Origin: Mesorhizobium sp. WSM3860
GTDB lineage: Bacteria; Pseudomonadota; Alphaproteobacteria; Rhizobiales; Rhizobiaceae
DNA length: 64,000 nt
Reading direction: 5' to 3'
Assembly (NCBI RefSeq): GCF_002294995.1
Contig: NZ_NSGF01000015.1
Location: 1-64,000 of the forward strand
Position 1 is the first letter of the stretch; each line of letters starts with the position of its first letter. Made by a program: the position numbers and the translations under genes. This document shows, one piece after another, positions 1 to 8,159 of the stretch. The notes beneath the pieces were generated by a model. It saw only the letters and a program-made list of their open reading frames with translations. It had not been told where the DNA came from and did no database searches.

Positions 1-75
<75 letters not shown>

Positions 76-85
76 ATCCAAAACG

Positions 86-108
86 GCCCGCCTCGCGCGG
101 GCGTTTTT
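86..108 (+). terminator. Rho-independent terminator of the tRNA gene
   Basis: GCCCGC (86-91) pairs with GCGGGC (97-102) around a five-base loop and is followed by GTTTTT. It lies 11 bases after the tRNA CCA end, as expected for a tRNA transcript terminator. Confidence 0.8.
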
Positions 109-190
109 GTATCCGGCCGTGGCGGCCGGCTGATTTGAGCTCATCGGGGGCCCGCAAGGCGGCCAAGCCGACGCTGCGCGACAGAGAAGC

Positions 191-239
191 CAAATCCTGT
201 CCCCACCAACCAATCCAAACCGGCCCGCCAACGCGGGCC
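191..239 (+). repeat. Second copy of the tRNA-fMet 3' end plus terminator
   Basis: Bases 191-229 repeat bases 55-92 with only a few differences: the T-arm end, acceptor strand, CCA and the spacer ATCCAAA. A related hairpin follows, GGCCCGC (222-228) with GCGGGCC (233-239). No D arm or anticodon arm precedes this copy, so it is not a second tRNA gene. It looks like an attachment-site-type remnant or a leftover of a tandem duplication. It sits just before the ThuA pseudogene fragment. Confidence 0.75.
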
Positions 240-317
240 GTTTGCGTTCGTGGCGCCACATTTCCTGCAAGCTTCGACTCGACTTTTGCAGCGGTGCTCG
301 CCGGGGCGCCTCGTGGA

Positions 318-555
318 GACGATGCTCGAGGCGGAAGGCTTCGCCGCAAAGCACCGCCGCCGGCCTTCGCAGAGCCGGCGGCCGCCGAAGTCGGCCTGGT
401 GGTGCCAAGGCTTGCGAAGGCTGAAGAGGCCAACCTCACCAAAGCGGTGGAAAACGGCGTCGGCCTTGGCGGCCATCACGGCGGCATGGCGCGACGCGTT
501 TCGCGCATGGCCGCTACCAGTTCATGTGCTGGCAGTGGGCCGCGTGTCCCGATGG
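318..555 (+). pseudogene. Degenerate fragment of a ThuA-like gene
   Basis: This stretch is a decayed copy of the intact ThuA-like gene at 4474-5115. It starts at the equivalent of the segment MLEEEGFA. It then loses frame and regains it for LAKAEEANLTKAVENGVGLG followed by HHGGM, which matches the intact protein except for one residue (Y to H). After about 490 the frame is lost again, although nucleotide similarity continues through the CAGTTCATGTG region. Bases 226-317 also resemble the leader of the intact gene (4336-4440). The fragment has no start codon in frame and cannot encode a full protein. It marks one side of a duplication that now encloses xfp and ackA. Confidence 0.85.
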
Positions 556-648
556 CCCGGCTCGTGGCGCCGACCGGTCATGAACCGGCGGCGACGTCCA
601 TGCGTTGTGTCTCATCAGGGTCGGTTTGGAACAGCGAAGGAGTCGGAA

Positions 649-3030
649 ATGACCACGCATCCCAGCACCAATCGCTTGTCCGCACGGGAGCTGCACGACA
701 TCGATGCCTACTGGCGTGCCGCCAACTACCTGACCGTCGGGCAGATCTATCTGCTCGACAATCCGCTGCTTCGCGAGCCGCTTCGGCTGGCGCACGTCAA
801 ACCCAGGCTGCTTGGGCATTGGGGAACATCGCCGGGTCTCAGCTTCATATACGCGCATCTCAACCGCGCGATCAGACTTCGCGATGCCAACGTCATTTAC
901 ATCTGCGGCCCCGGCCATGGCGGACCGGCCATGGTCGCAAACAGCTATCTCGAAGGCACATATAGCGAGATCAATCCGGATATTTCGCTCGAAGAGGCCG
1001 GAATGAGGAAGCTCTTCCGGCAGTTTTCCTTTCCGGGAGGCATCCCGAGCCATGCCGCTCCCGATGTGCCCGGCTCGATCCATGAAGGCGGCGAGCTCGG
1101 CTACGCGCTTTCGCATGCCTTTGGCGCGGCCTTCGACAACCCGGATCTTATCGTCGCCTGCGTCGTCGGCGACGGCGAGGCGGAAACCGGCCCGCTCGCC
1201 ACGTCCTGGCACTCCAACAAGTTCCTCAACCCGGCGCAGGACGGCGCGGTGCTGCCGATCCTCCATCTCAACGGCTATAAGATCGCCAATCCCACCATTC
1301 TCGCCCGCATCCCTGGAGAAGAATTGCGGGCGCTGTTCGTCGGCTATGGCTACGAGCCGCTGTTCGTCGAGGGAGACGATCCGCCCCTGATGCATGAGCG
1401 GATGGCCGTCGTGCTCGACGATGCGCTGGATCGCATCCGGGCGATTCAGCAGGCGGCGCGCAGCGGCGGCGAGACTGCCGACGGCCGACCGAAATGGCCG
1501 ATGATCATCCTTAGAAGCCCGAAGGGCTGGACAGGCCCCAAGGAGGTCGACGGGCTGAAGACCGAGGGGTTTTGGCGCGCACATCAGGTTCCGCTCTCCG
1601 GTCTCGCCGAAAACCCCGCGCATCTGAAGATGCTCGAGGCGTGGCTGAGAAGCTATCGGCCCGAAGAGCTTTTCGATGCCGCGGGCGCGCCGGTGGCGAC
1701 GATCCGCGCCACCGCCCCGGAAGGCGCCAGGCGCATGAGCGCCAATCCGCATGCCAATGGCGGCCTGCTGCGCCGCTCCCTCGAACTGCCAAGCCCGCAA
1801 GCGCATGCAGTCTCTGTCCAGCAGCCGGGCGGTGTGAAAGCAGAGTCGACCCGGGTGATGGGCAGTTTCCTGCGCGACGTCATGGCGTTGAACCAAAGCG
1901 CCGGGAACTTCCGGATTGTCGGTCCCGACGAGACGGCTTCGAACCGGCTGCAGGACGTCTTCGAGGTGACCGAGCGCGCCTGGATGGAAAAGATCCTGCC
2001 CGAGGATGTGCATCTCGGCCGCGAAGGCAGGGTTCTGGAGATCCTATCCGAACATACCTGTCAGGGTTGGCTGGAAGGTTATCTGCTTACCGGCCGGCAC
2101 GGCCTGTTCTCCTGCTACGAGGCTTTCACGCACATTGTCGATTCCATGTTCAACCAGCATGCGAAATGGCTCGATGCCTGCAGCAAGCTGCCGTGGCGGC
2201 GGCCGATTGCGTCGTTGAATTATTTGTTGTCCAGCCATGTCTGGCAGCAGGAGCACAATGGCTTCAGCCATCAGGATCCGGGCTTCATCGATGTCGCGTT
2301 GAACAAGAAGGCAGACATCGTGCGCGTCTATCTGCCGGCGGATGTCAACAGCCTGCTTTGCGTGACCGATCATGTGCTGCAGACATGGAACCGCATCAAC
2401 GTGATCGTTGCCGGCAAGGCCAATTCCTGGCAGTGGCTGTCGATCGACGAGGCGAAAGTCCATTGCAAGGCCGGCATCGGCATATGGGAGTGGGCGTCGA
2501 CCGACGGCGGGGCAGAGCCGGATGTGGTGATGGCCTGCGCCGGCGACGTGCCGACGCTCGAGACGCTGGCCGCCGTCCAAATTCTGAAACGCCACGTTCC
2601 CGGCCTCAAGGTGCGGCTGGTCAACATCGTCGACCTGATGACGTTGCAGCCAAAGGAACACCACCCGCACGGCCTGTCGGATCGTGAATTCGACGCGCTT
2701 TTCACGGCCGATAAGCCCGTCATCTTCGCATATCACGGCTATCCATGGACCATCCATCGCCTGACCTACCGGCGGACCAACCACGACAACATCCACGTGC
2801 GCGGCTACAATGAAGAAGGGACGACGACGACGCCCTTCGACATGACCGTGCTCAATGGCCTCGACCGCTATCATCTCGTGTTGGGCGTGCTCGACCGCAT
2901 TCCCGAGCCGGCCGGCGCGCATATCCGGCTGAAGCAGGTGATGGAAGGCAAGCTGATCGAGCACCGGGCCTATATCCGCGAGCACGGGCAGGACATGCCC
3001 GAGATCCTCGGCTGGAAGTGGGAGCAGTAG
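649..3030 (+). CDS. xfp: Phosphoketolase (xylulose-5-P/fructose-6-P)
   Basis: This 793-residue protein is a thiamine-diphosphate enzyme that splits xylulose 5-phosphate (and often fructose 6-phosphate) with phosphate to give acetyl phosphate and an aldose phosphate. Length matches the family (about 790-825). Visible signatures are the N-terminal YWRAANYLTVGQIYL, the HEGGELGYALSHAFGAAFD block near residues 145-163 and the cofactor motif GDGEAETG near 174-181. The open frame extends to 250, but that part reads through the ThuA fragment. I chose ATG 649 because GAAGGAG stands eight bases upstream and the phosphoketolase N-terminus begins right after it. The acetate kinase gene follows 59 bases later, and the pair turns acetyl phosphate into ATP and acetate. 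Confidence 0.96.
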   Translation: MTTHPSTNRLSARELHDIDAYWRAANYLTVGQIYLLDNPLLREPLRLAHVKPRLLGHWGTSPGLSFIYAHLNRAIRLRDANVIYICGPGHGGPAMVANSYLEGTYSEINPDISLEEAGMRKLFRQFSFPGGIPSHAAPDVPGSIHEGGELGYALSHAFGAAFDNPDLIVACVVGDGEAETGPLATSWHSNKFLNPAQDGAVLPILHLNGYKIANPTILARIPGEELRALFVGYGYEPLFVEGDDPPLMHERMAVVLDDALDRIRAIQQAARSGGETADGRPKWPMIILRSPKGWTGPKEVDGLKTEGFWRAHQVPLSGLAENPAHLKMLEAWLRSYRPEELFDAAGAPVATIRATAPEGARRMSANPHANGGLLRRSLELPSPQAHAVSVQQPGGVKAESTRVMGSFLRDVMALNQSAGNFRIVGPDETASNRLQDVFEVTERAWMEKILPEDVHLGREGRVLEILSEHTCQGWLEGYLLTGRHGLFSCYEAFTHIVDSMFNQHAKWLDACSKLPWRRPIASLNYLLSSHVWQQEHNGFSHQDPGFIDVALNKKADIVRVYLPADVNSLLCVTDHVLQTWNRINVIVAGKANSWQWLSIDEAKVHCKAGIGIWEWASTDGGAEPDVVMACAGDVPTLETLAAVQILKRHVPGLKVRLVNIVDLMTLQPKEHHPHGLSDREFDALFTADKPVIFAYHGYPWTIHRLTYRRTNHDNIHVRGYNEEGTTTTPFDMTVLNGLDRYHLVLGVLDRIPEPAGAHIRLKQVMEGKLIEHRAYIREHGQDMPEILGWKWEQ

Positions 3031-3089
3031 TCGATGTCGAGGCGCCAGGCCAAATGGACGAGCGCACCACGATTGGTCGGGTGCCGACC

Positions 3090-4265
3090 ATGACTGATGC
3101 CATTCTCGCCCTCAACGGCGGCTCCTCAAGCCTGAAGTTCGCCGTGTTTCAGCAGCGAGAAGAACTTCACCTGCTGGTGCGCGGCAGCGTGTCGTCGATC
3201 GGACATCATCCACGATTGCATGTCGCGTCCTCAGAGTTGTCACGCGAAGTCGACAGGAGCCTGGGAGACCGACCGATCGATATCGCCAAGGCGTTCGAGG
3301 CCGTGGCTTCCTATCTCGGCGATCACGCCCTTTTGCGCCTGATCGGCACTGTCGGGCACCGCATCGTCCATGGCGGGCAAGAACTCACCCGCGCGACCTT
3401 GCTCGACGAGCGCACGCTCGGTGCGCTGCATAGGCTTGAGCCGCTCGCACCGATCCATCAGGCGATCAACCTGGAGATCGTCCATCTGGCCGGGCAGCTT
3501 TTGCCCGAAGCCAAGCAGGTCGGCTGCTTCGATACGGCCTTTCACACGGCGCGGCCGGTGCTTGCCAGGCTCTATGGCTTGCCACGCGAGATGTCGGAAC
3601 AGGGCATAATTTCCTACGGCTTCCACGGGCTCTCCTACAGCCACATCGCAGCGAAGCTCCGCGAGCGCTACGGCGAAGGCGCCGGTGGCCGAACGATTGT
3701 CGCCCATCTCGGCAGCGGCGCCAGCCTGTGTGCGATCAAGGCAGGGGTAAGCGTCGCCACGACCATGGGTTTTTCGACGCTTGACGGTCTCGTCATGAGC
3801 ACCCGCTGCGGCGCCATCGATCCTGGCGTGATCCTGCACCTTCTGCAGGACCGCAAGCTGTCGACCGACCGAGTGACCGAATTGCTCTACGAGCAATCCG
3901 GCCTGCTGGGCGTATCCGGCATTTCCGGAGACATGCAGGCGCTGCTTGAATCGAAAGACCCGGCGGCGGCGCGCGCGGTCGCGCTCTTCGTCTATCGCGT
4001 CGGACGTGAGATCGGATCGCTCGCAGCCGCGCTTGCAGGGCTCGACACGCTCGTATTCACCGCCGGCATCGGCGAGCATGCCTCGCAGATCCGGCAAGAG
4101 ATCTGCGAGGCTGCTGCCTGGCTTGGTGTCGTGGTCGACCACGGTCTAAATCGCGGCGGCGAAGCGCTGGTCAGCGCGCGAAAGTCCAGCGTCGATGTTC
4201 TTGTCATTCCGGCCGACGAGGAACGTGCGGTGGCCATGGAGATCCTCGACCTCGAAACGGTCTGA
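3090..4265 (+). CDS. ackA: Acetate kinase
   Basis: This 391-residue kinase transfers phosphate between acetyl phosphate and ADP, completing the phosphoketolase shunt begun by the upstream gene. It carries the acetate kinase signature LALNGGSSSLKF near residues 6-17, Arg91 in VGHRIVHGG, Asp148 in GCFDTAFH, the block HGLSYSHI, and HLGSGASLCAI. The second signature with STRCGAIDPG includes the active-site arginine near 239. The ATG at 3090 is preferred because the family starts a few residues before the NGGSSS motif. An in-frame ATG at 3054 is possible, and neither has a strong ribosome site, so translation is probably coupled to xfp. Confidence 0.95.
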   Translation: MTDAILALNGGSSSLKFAVFQQREELHLLVRGSVSSIGHHPRLHVASSELSREVDRSLGDRPIDIAKAFEAVASYLGDHALLRLIGTVGHRIVHGGQELTRATLLDERTLGALHRLEPLAPIHQAINLEIVHLAGQLLPEAKQVGCFDTAFHTARPVLARLYGLPREMSEQGIISYGFHGLSYSHIAAKLRERYGEGAGGRTIVAHLGSGASLCAIKAGVSVATTMGFSTLDGLVMSTRCGAIDPGVILHLLQDRKLSTDRVTELLYEQSGLLGVSGISGDMQALLESKDPAAARAVALFVYRVGREIGSLAAALAGLDTLVFTAGIGEHASQIRQEICEAAAWLGVVVDHGLNRGGEALVSARKSSVDVLVIPADEERAVAMEILDLETV

Positions 4266-4473
4266 TCTGCCCGCGGCAGGATCGCAGGAAATCGGTGACT
4301 TCGCGCCGAGCTTCCGTTGAACCAGAAGGAGCGTCGACGGGCTTCGCGCGGGCCATTTTCGTTCGCCTCACTTTCCCTTCAAGCTCGACTCGGCAGGACT
4401 TTGCGGCGATGGTCGCCCGGCGCCTCGCTGCCCTCTATCCGGCCGCGCGGGCAAATGCATAAGGAGCGCAAAG

Positions 4474-5115
4474 ATGCGGCAGGCACTGATTGTATGGGGC
4501 GGCTGGGAAGGGCATGAACCCGAGGCCGGGGCGCGCGTCCTCAAGGCGATGCTCGAGGAGGAAGGCTTTGCCGTGCGCGTGGAAAACACGACCGCGGCCT
4601 TGGCAGATCCGGCGATCGCCGACCTCAGCCTGATCGTGCCGATCTACACCATGTCCAAGCTCGCCAAGGCCGAAGAGGCGAACCTCACCAAAGCGGTCGA
4701 AAACGGCGTCGGCCTCGGCGGCTATCACGGCGGCATGGGCGACGCGTTTCGCGAATCGACGGACTACCAGTTCATGTGCGGCGGCCAGTGGGTCGCGCAT
4801 CCCGGCAACATCATCGACTATCGGGTGAATATCGTGCGGCGCGACGACCCGATCGTGGAAGGCATCGACGATTTCCAATACCGCTCCGAGCAATACTACA
4901 TGCATGTCGATCCATCGAACGAAGTGCTGGCGACCACCACCTTCTCGGGCGAGCACGCGTCGTGGATCGACGGTGTCGTGATGCCGGTGATGTGGAAGCG
5001 CCGGCACGGCAAGGGGCGGGTGTTCTATTCGTCGCTCGGCCACGTGGCCAAGGAATTCGAGGTGCCGCAGATGCGCACCATCCTGCGCCGCGGACTTGTC
5101 TGGGCGGCGCGCTGA
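4474..5115 (+). CDS. ThuA-like domain protein (class I glutamine-amidotransferase-like fold)
   Basis: This 213-residue cytoplasmic protein belongs to the ThuA-like family, named after a trehalose-utilization protein of Sinorhizobium. Family members adopt a flavodoxin-like glutamine-amidotransferase fold but usually lack the catalytic cysteine, and their biochemistry is poorly defined. Visible features are the N-terminal strand ALIVWGGWEGHEP, the GLGGYHGGMGDAF turn near residues 79-91 and the C-terminal VFYSSLGH segment typical of the family. The start is set by AAGGAG eight bases upstream. A decayed second copy lies at 318-555, on the other side of xfp-ackA. Confidence 0.88.
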   Translation: MRQALIVWGGWEGHEPEAGARVLKAMLEEEGFAVRVENTTAALADPAIADLSLIVPIYTMSKLAKAEEANLTKAVENGVGLGGYHGGMGDAFRESTDYQFMCGGQWVAHPGNIIDYRVNIVRRDDPIVEGIDDFQYRSEQYYMHVDPSNEVLATTTFSGEHASWIDGVVMPVMWKRRHGKGRVFYSSLGHVAKEFEVPQMRTILRRGLVWAAR

Positions 5116-5220
5116 GCGCCCCTCGGGTCAATCGGCGCGCGCTGACCGGTCGCGCCCGGCGGCCGGTTGCCGAACACGAAACCGAACGCACGTCACCCAC
5201 CCGCTTCGATGATCATCACA

Positions 5221-5262
5221 GATCATATGAATGAGAGATTTACATAAGACGTAAGCTCTCAT
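5221..5262. promoter_or_regulatory. Candidate operator region before the FadR-type regulator
   Basis: GATCATATGA (5221-5230) is identical to both arms of the inverted repeat at 6071-6100. It is followed by a second inverted repeat, ATGAGAG (5231-5237) with CTCTCAT (5256-5262) and inner TTAC/GTAA arms. The position, 40-80 bases before the regulator gene, suggests autoregulation. Confidence 0.6.
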
Positions 5263-5302
5263 ACAACGGCCGGCAGCAACTTGCTCATCGGGAGAGGATT
5301 GC

Positions 5303-6046
5303 GTGGAAAATATCGCTCCTTCGGACGCAACTGGGTGGATGCCGTCGCTCGACCAGGGCGGTGCAAGCGTGCACAACGCCGTCGTCAGCGTGCTGGGCAG
5401 CCGCATTCTGGGCGGCGACTATGCTCCCGGCGCAGCCTTGCCGCGCGAGGAGGAGCTCTGTGCCATGCTGGGCGTCAGCCGCACCTCGGTTCGGGAAGCG
5501 GTCAAAGTGCTGTCGGCGAAAGGTCTTGTCGAGGCCAGGCGGCGGGCGGGCGTGCGCGTGCTGCCGCGCGACAGCTGGCGCCTGCTCGACCCGGTTGTGC
5601 TCGGCTGGCACCCGTCCATCCAGGATGACGAGGAGCTGGTTTCCGGTCTCCTCGAGGCGCGCCGGATCTTCGAGCCTGCGGCGGCCGAGCTTGCGGCCAG
5701 GCGCGCCAGCGCCGCCGACCTCGCCGAGATCGAACGCGCTGTCGTCGGCATGCGCGACAACATCCCGGGCGACCTCAACGCGGTCTGCCAGGCGGACCTT
5801 GCCTTCCACAAGGGCGTCATCGCCGCCAGCCATAATGTCGTGCTCAAGGGGCTGGTCGGCATGCTGGAAGCTGCGCTGCGCGCCACGTTCCTCGTCACCA
5901 ACCCGTTGATGGAGGCGCAATCGCGCGCGCTGTCGGCGCATGTCGCGGTGCTGGAGGCGATCCGCGTCCGCGATACCGCCGGCGCCCGCGGCGCCATGAA
6001 CAGGCTGCTCGACATCGCCGCCGACGATCTTCACGCCAGGGGCTGA
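5303..6046 (+). CDS. FadR-family GntR transcriptional regulator (FCD domain)
   Basis: This 247-residue regulator has an N-terminal winged helix (residues about 25-90) with the motif LPREEELCAMLGVSRTSVREAV and a C-terminal FCD ligand-binding domain. The latter includes RRIFEPAAAELAA, the DLAFHKGVIAASHN metal/ligand-site block and a final H-ILEAI-type helix (HVAVLEAI). GTG 5303 is chosen for the GGAGAGGA site just upstream. It probably controls the adjacent galactonate-dehydratase operon, because an identical GATCATATGA sequence lies before both genes. The effector is likely a sugar acid from that pathway (inference). Confidence 0.92.
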   Translation: MENIAPSDATGWMPSLDQGGASVHNAVVSVLGSRILGGDYAPGAALPREEELCAMLGVSRTSVREAVKVLSAKGLVEARRRAGVRVLPRDSWRLLDPVVLGWHPSIQDDEELVSGLLEARRIFEPAAAELAARRASAADLAEIERAVVGMRDNIPGDLNAVCQADLAFHKGVIAASHNVVLKGLVGMLEAALRATFLVTNPLMEAQSRALSAHVAVLEAIRVRDTAGARGAMNRLLDIAADDLHARG

Positions 6047-6070
6047 CGTTTCCGCCTTGACCTCAAATTT

Positions 6071-6100
6071 GATCATATGATATTTAAATTTCATATGATC
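6071..6100. promoter_or_regulatory. Perfect inverted repeat, operator of the dehydratase operon
   Basis: GATCATATGA (6071-6080) and TCATATGATC (6091-6100) form a perfect 10-base inverted repeat around the AT-rich spacer TATTTAAATT. It ends 24 bases before the start codon at 6124, and the same 10-mer precedes the regulator gene. Confidence 0.75.
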
Positions 6101-6123
6101 TAATTGCGTCGAAGGAGTTGCGC

Positions 6124-7296
6124 TTGAGGATCGCGGCCATCACCACGCGCGTCGTGAACGCGGATATGCGCAACTGGGTGTTCGTGCGTATCGAGACCGA
6201 CCAGCCGGGTCTCTACGGTTGGGGCGAGGCGACGCTGGAATGGAAGACCCAGGCCGTCGTCGGCGCCATAAACGACCTGGCGCCGCTTCTGGTCGGCCGC
6301 GACCCGCGCGACATCGAGCAGGCGGTGCGCATCCTCAAAAAGCACTCGTTCTGGCGGCTCGGTGTCATCGGCATGTCGGCGGTTTCCGGCATCGAGCTGG
6401 CGCTCTGGGACATTTTTGGCAAATGGCTCGACCAGCCGGTCTGGCGCCTGCTTGGCGGCAAGGTGCGCGACCGGGTCAAGGTCTATACCCATCTCGGCCT
6501 CGGCGACATGCGCGCCGTGTACGAAACATTGGATACCGAGCCGCTGGTGCGGCGCGCCTCCGAAGTGGTGGCCAAGGGCTATCGCGCGCTGAAGGCCGTC
6601 TTCATTCCTTACAGCCACTATCATGCGCCGCTCGTCGAGGTCGACAAGGTCGGCCGGCTGATGGAGGCGCTGCGCAAGACAGTCGGTCCCGAGGTCGAGA
6701 TCATGGTCGATTTCCACGGCCGTCCCGCCTCGGCCTCGACCGCGCTCGCCTATATCGACGCGCTTGCCGCCTACCGGCCGATGTTCATCGAGGAGCCGCT
6801 GCCGCCGGGCGAGACCGGCGCGCTGGCGCAGCTCGCCGGCAAGTCGCGCGTGCCGATCGCCACCGGCGAGCGGCTGATCGACCGTCCCGAATTCGACGAC
6901 CTTTTCCGGGCAAGGGCGGTCGACATCGTGCAGCCGGACATCTGCCATTGCGGCGGCCTGCTCGAGGCGAAGAAAATCGCCGCCATGGCCGAGGCGGTCT
7001 CGGTGGGCGTGGCGCCGCACAACCCGCTTGGTCCGATCGCGGGCGCCGCGGCACTGCATTTTGCCGTGTCCACGCCCAACCACCTGATCCAGGAAGAGAT
7101 GGTTGGCGCCGTGCCCTGGTATTTCGAGGTGGTGAAGGGGCCGATCCGCATGGTCGACGGCTGCTGGCAGGTGCCGGATGCGCCCGGGCTCGGCGTCGAG
7201 GTCGACGAGGCGGCCGCGGACCGGCATCCTTACAGGCCGGAGGTCATGCATACCACCAATGCCGTCCTTGCCGACGGCACCATCGTGGACTGGTGA
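6124..7296 (+). CDS. Enolase-superfamily dehydratase, galactonate dehydratase type
   Basis: This 390-residue enzyme belongs to the mandelate racemase/enolase superfamily and is closest in pattern to D-galactonate dehydratase, which makes 2-keto-3-deoxygalactonate. Metal ligands are visible as Asp196 in MVDFHGRP, Glu223 in FIEEPLP and Glu249 in ATGERL. The C-terminal APHNPLGPIAGAAALHF block supplies His299, and PGLGVEVDEA near the end is also shared with DgoD. The TTG at 6124 has GAAGGAG seven bases upstream, whereas the TTG at 6118 touches that site. Substrate specificity within the family is uncertain. The gene sits 2 bases before an SDR dehydrogenase, under the GATCATATGA operator. Confidence 0.9.
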   Translation: MRIAAITTRVVNADMRNWVFVRIETDQPGLYGWGEATLEWKTQAVVGAINDLAPLLVGRDPRDIEQAVRILKKHSFWRLGVIGMSAVSGIELALWDIFGKWLDQPVWRLLGGKVRDRVKVYTHLGLGDMRAVYETLDTEPLVRRASEVVAKGYRALKAVFIPYSHYHAPLVEVDKVGRLMEALRKTVGPEVEIMVDFHGRPASASTALAYIDALAAYRPMFIEEPLPPGETGALAQLAGKSRVPIATGERLIDRPEFDDLFRARAVDIVQPDICHCGGLLEAKKIAAMAEAVSVGVAPHNPLGPIAGAAALHFAVSTPNHLIQEEMVGAVPWYFEVVKGPIRMVDGCWQVPDAPGLGVEVDEAAADRHPYRPEVMHTTNAVLADGTIVDW

Positions 7297-7298
7297 CC

Positions 7299-8075
7299 AT
7301 GGCCGGGCGTCTGAAGGACAAGGTGGTGATTGTCACCGGCGCCGGGCGCGGCATCGGCGAGGCGACGGCGCGCGCGATGGCCGCCGAGGGTGCGGCGATC
7401 GTCGTGGCCGAAAAGGATGCGGCGAGCGGAAAGAGCGTTGCCGCGTCGCTGGTTGAAGCCGGCGCTCGGGCGCTGTTCGTGGAGACCGACGTCGCCGACA
7501 TCGCATCCTGCAAAGCGATGGCCGAACAGGCGCTTGCCGCCTTCGGCCGCATCGACGTGCTGGTCGCCAATGCCGGCATCAACGTGTTCCACGAGCCGCT
7601 GGAAACCACCGAGGAGGAATGGCGGCGCTGCTTTGCCGTCGATCTCGACGGGGTGTGGTATTCGGCGCGCGCGGTGCTGCCGGCGATGCGGGCTCAGACG
7701 CAGGGCTCGATTGTGGCCATCGCTTCTTGCCATTCTTTCGCGATCATCCCGTCGACCTTCCCCTATCCGGTAGCCAAGCACGGACTGCTCGGCCTGGTAC
7801 GATCGCTCGGCATTCAATACGCGGCCGAGGGCGTCCGCGTGAACGCGATCGCACCCGGCTACATCGAGACGCAGATCGCGATCGACTACTGGAACACCTT
7901 TCCTGATCCGCAGGCCGAGCGCCAGCGCACCTACGATCTGCACCCGCCGCGCCGCATCGGGCGGCCGGAGGAGGTGGCCATGACCGCCGTCTTCCTCGGC
8001 TCCGACGAGGCGCCGTTCATCAACGCGGCCTGCATCGTCATCGATGGCGGGCGCTCGGTTCTCTACCACGAATGA
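7299..8075 (+). CDS. SDR-family dehydrogenase
   Basis: This 258-residue protein is a classical short-chain dehydrogenase/reductase. It shows TGAGRGIG near residues 13-20 for NAD(P) binding, VANAGI near 88-93 and the catalytic pair Tyr156/Lys160 in YPVAK, followed by NAIAPGYIET and the C-terminal VIDGG. The start ATG lies 2 bases after the stop of the dehydratase gene. In this operon it probably oxidizes a sugar or a sugar acid, for example an aldose to the lactone used by the dehydratase step. The exact substrate cannot be read from the sequence. Confidence 0.92.
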   Translation: MAGRLKDKVVIVTGAGRGIGEATARAMAAEGAAIVVAEKDAASGKSVAASLVEAGARALFVETDVADIASCKAMAEQALAAFGRIDVLVANAGINVFHEPLETTEEEWRRCFAVDLDGVWYSARAVLPAMRAQTQGSIVAIASCHSFAIIPSTFPYPVAKHGLLGLVRSLGIQYAAEGVRVNAIAPGYIETQIAIDYWNTFPDPQAERQRTYDLHPPRRIGRPEEVAMTAVFLGSDEAPFINAACIVIDGGRSVLYHE

Positions 8076-8159
8076 GGTTTCGCACCGGCGGCCGGTCGCC
8101 GGAAACGTCTTCAAGCAAAAAGACTCCCGCCGGCCGGGATCGATATGGAGGAGGAAACC

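Noticed and set aside
191..229. Possible second tRNA gene
   Set aside because: Only the T-arm end, acceptor strand and CCA are present; no D arm or anticodon arm precedes them.
250..648. Upstream extension of the phosphoketolase reading frame
   Set aside because: It reads through the decayed ThuA fragment, lacks similarity to phosphoketolase and the ribosome site is at the ATG at 649.
514..2013. 499-codon minus-strand frame opposite xfp
   Set aside because: No motif, no ribosome site and fully covered by the phosphoketolase gene.
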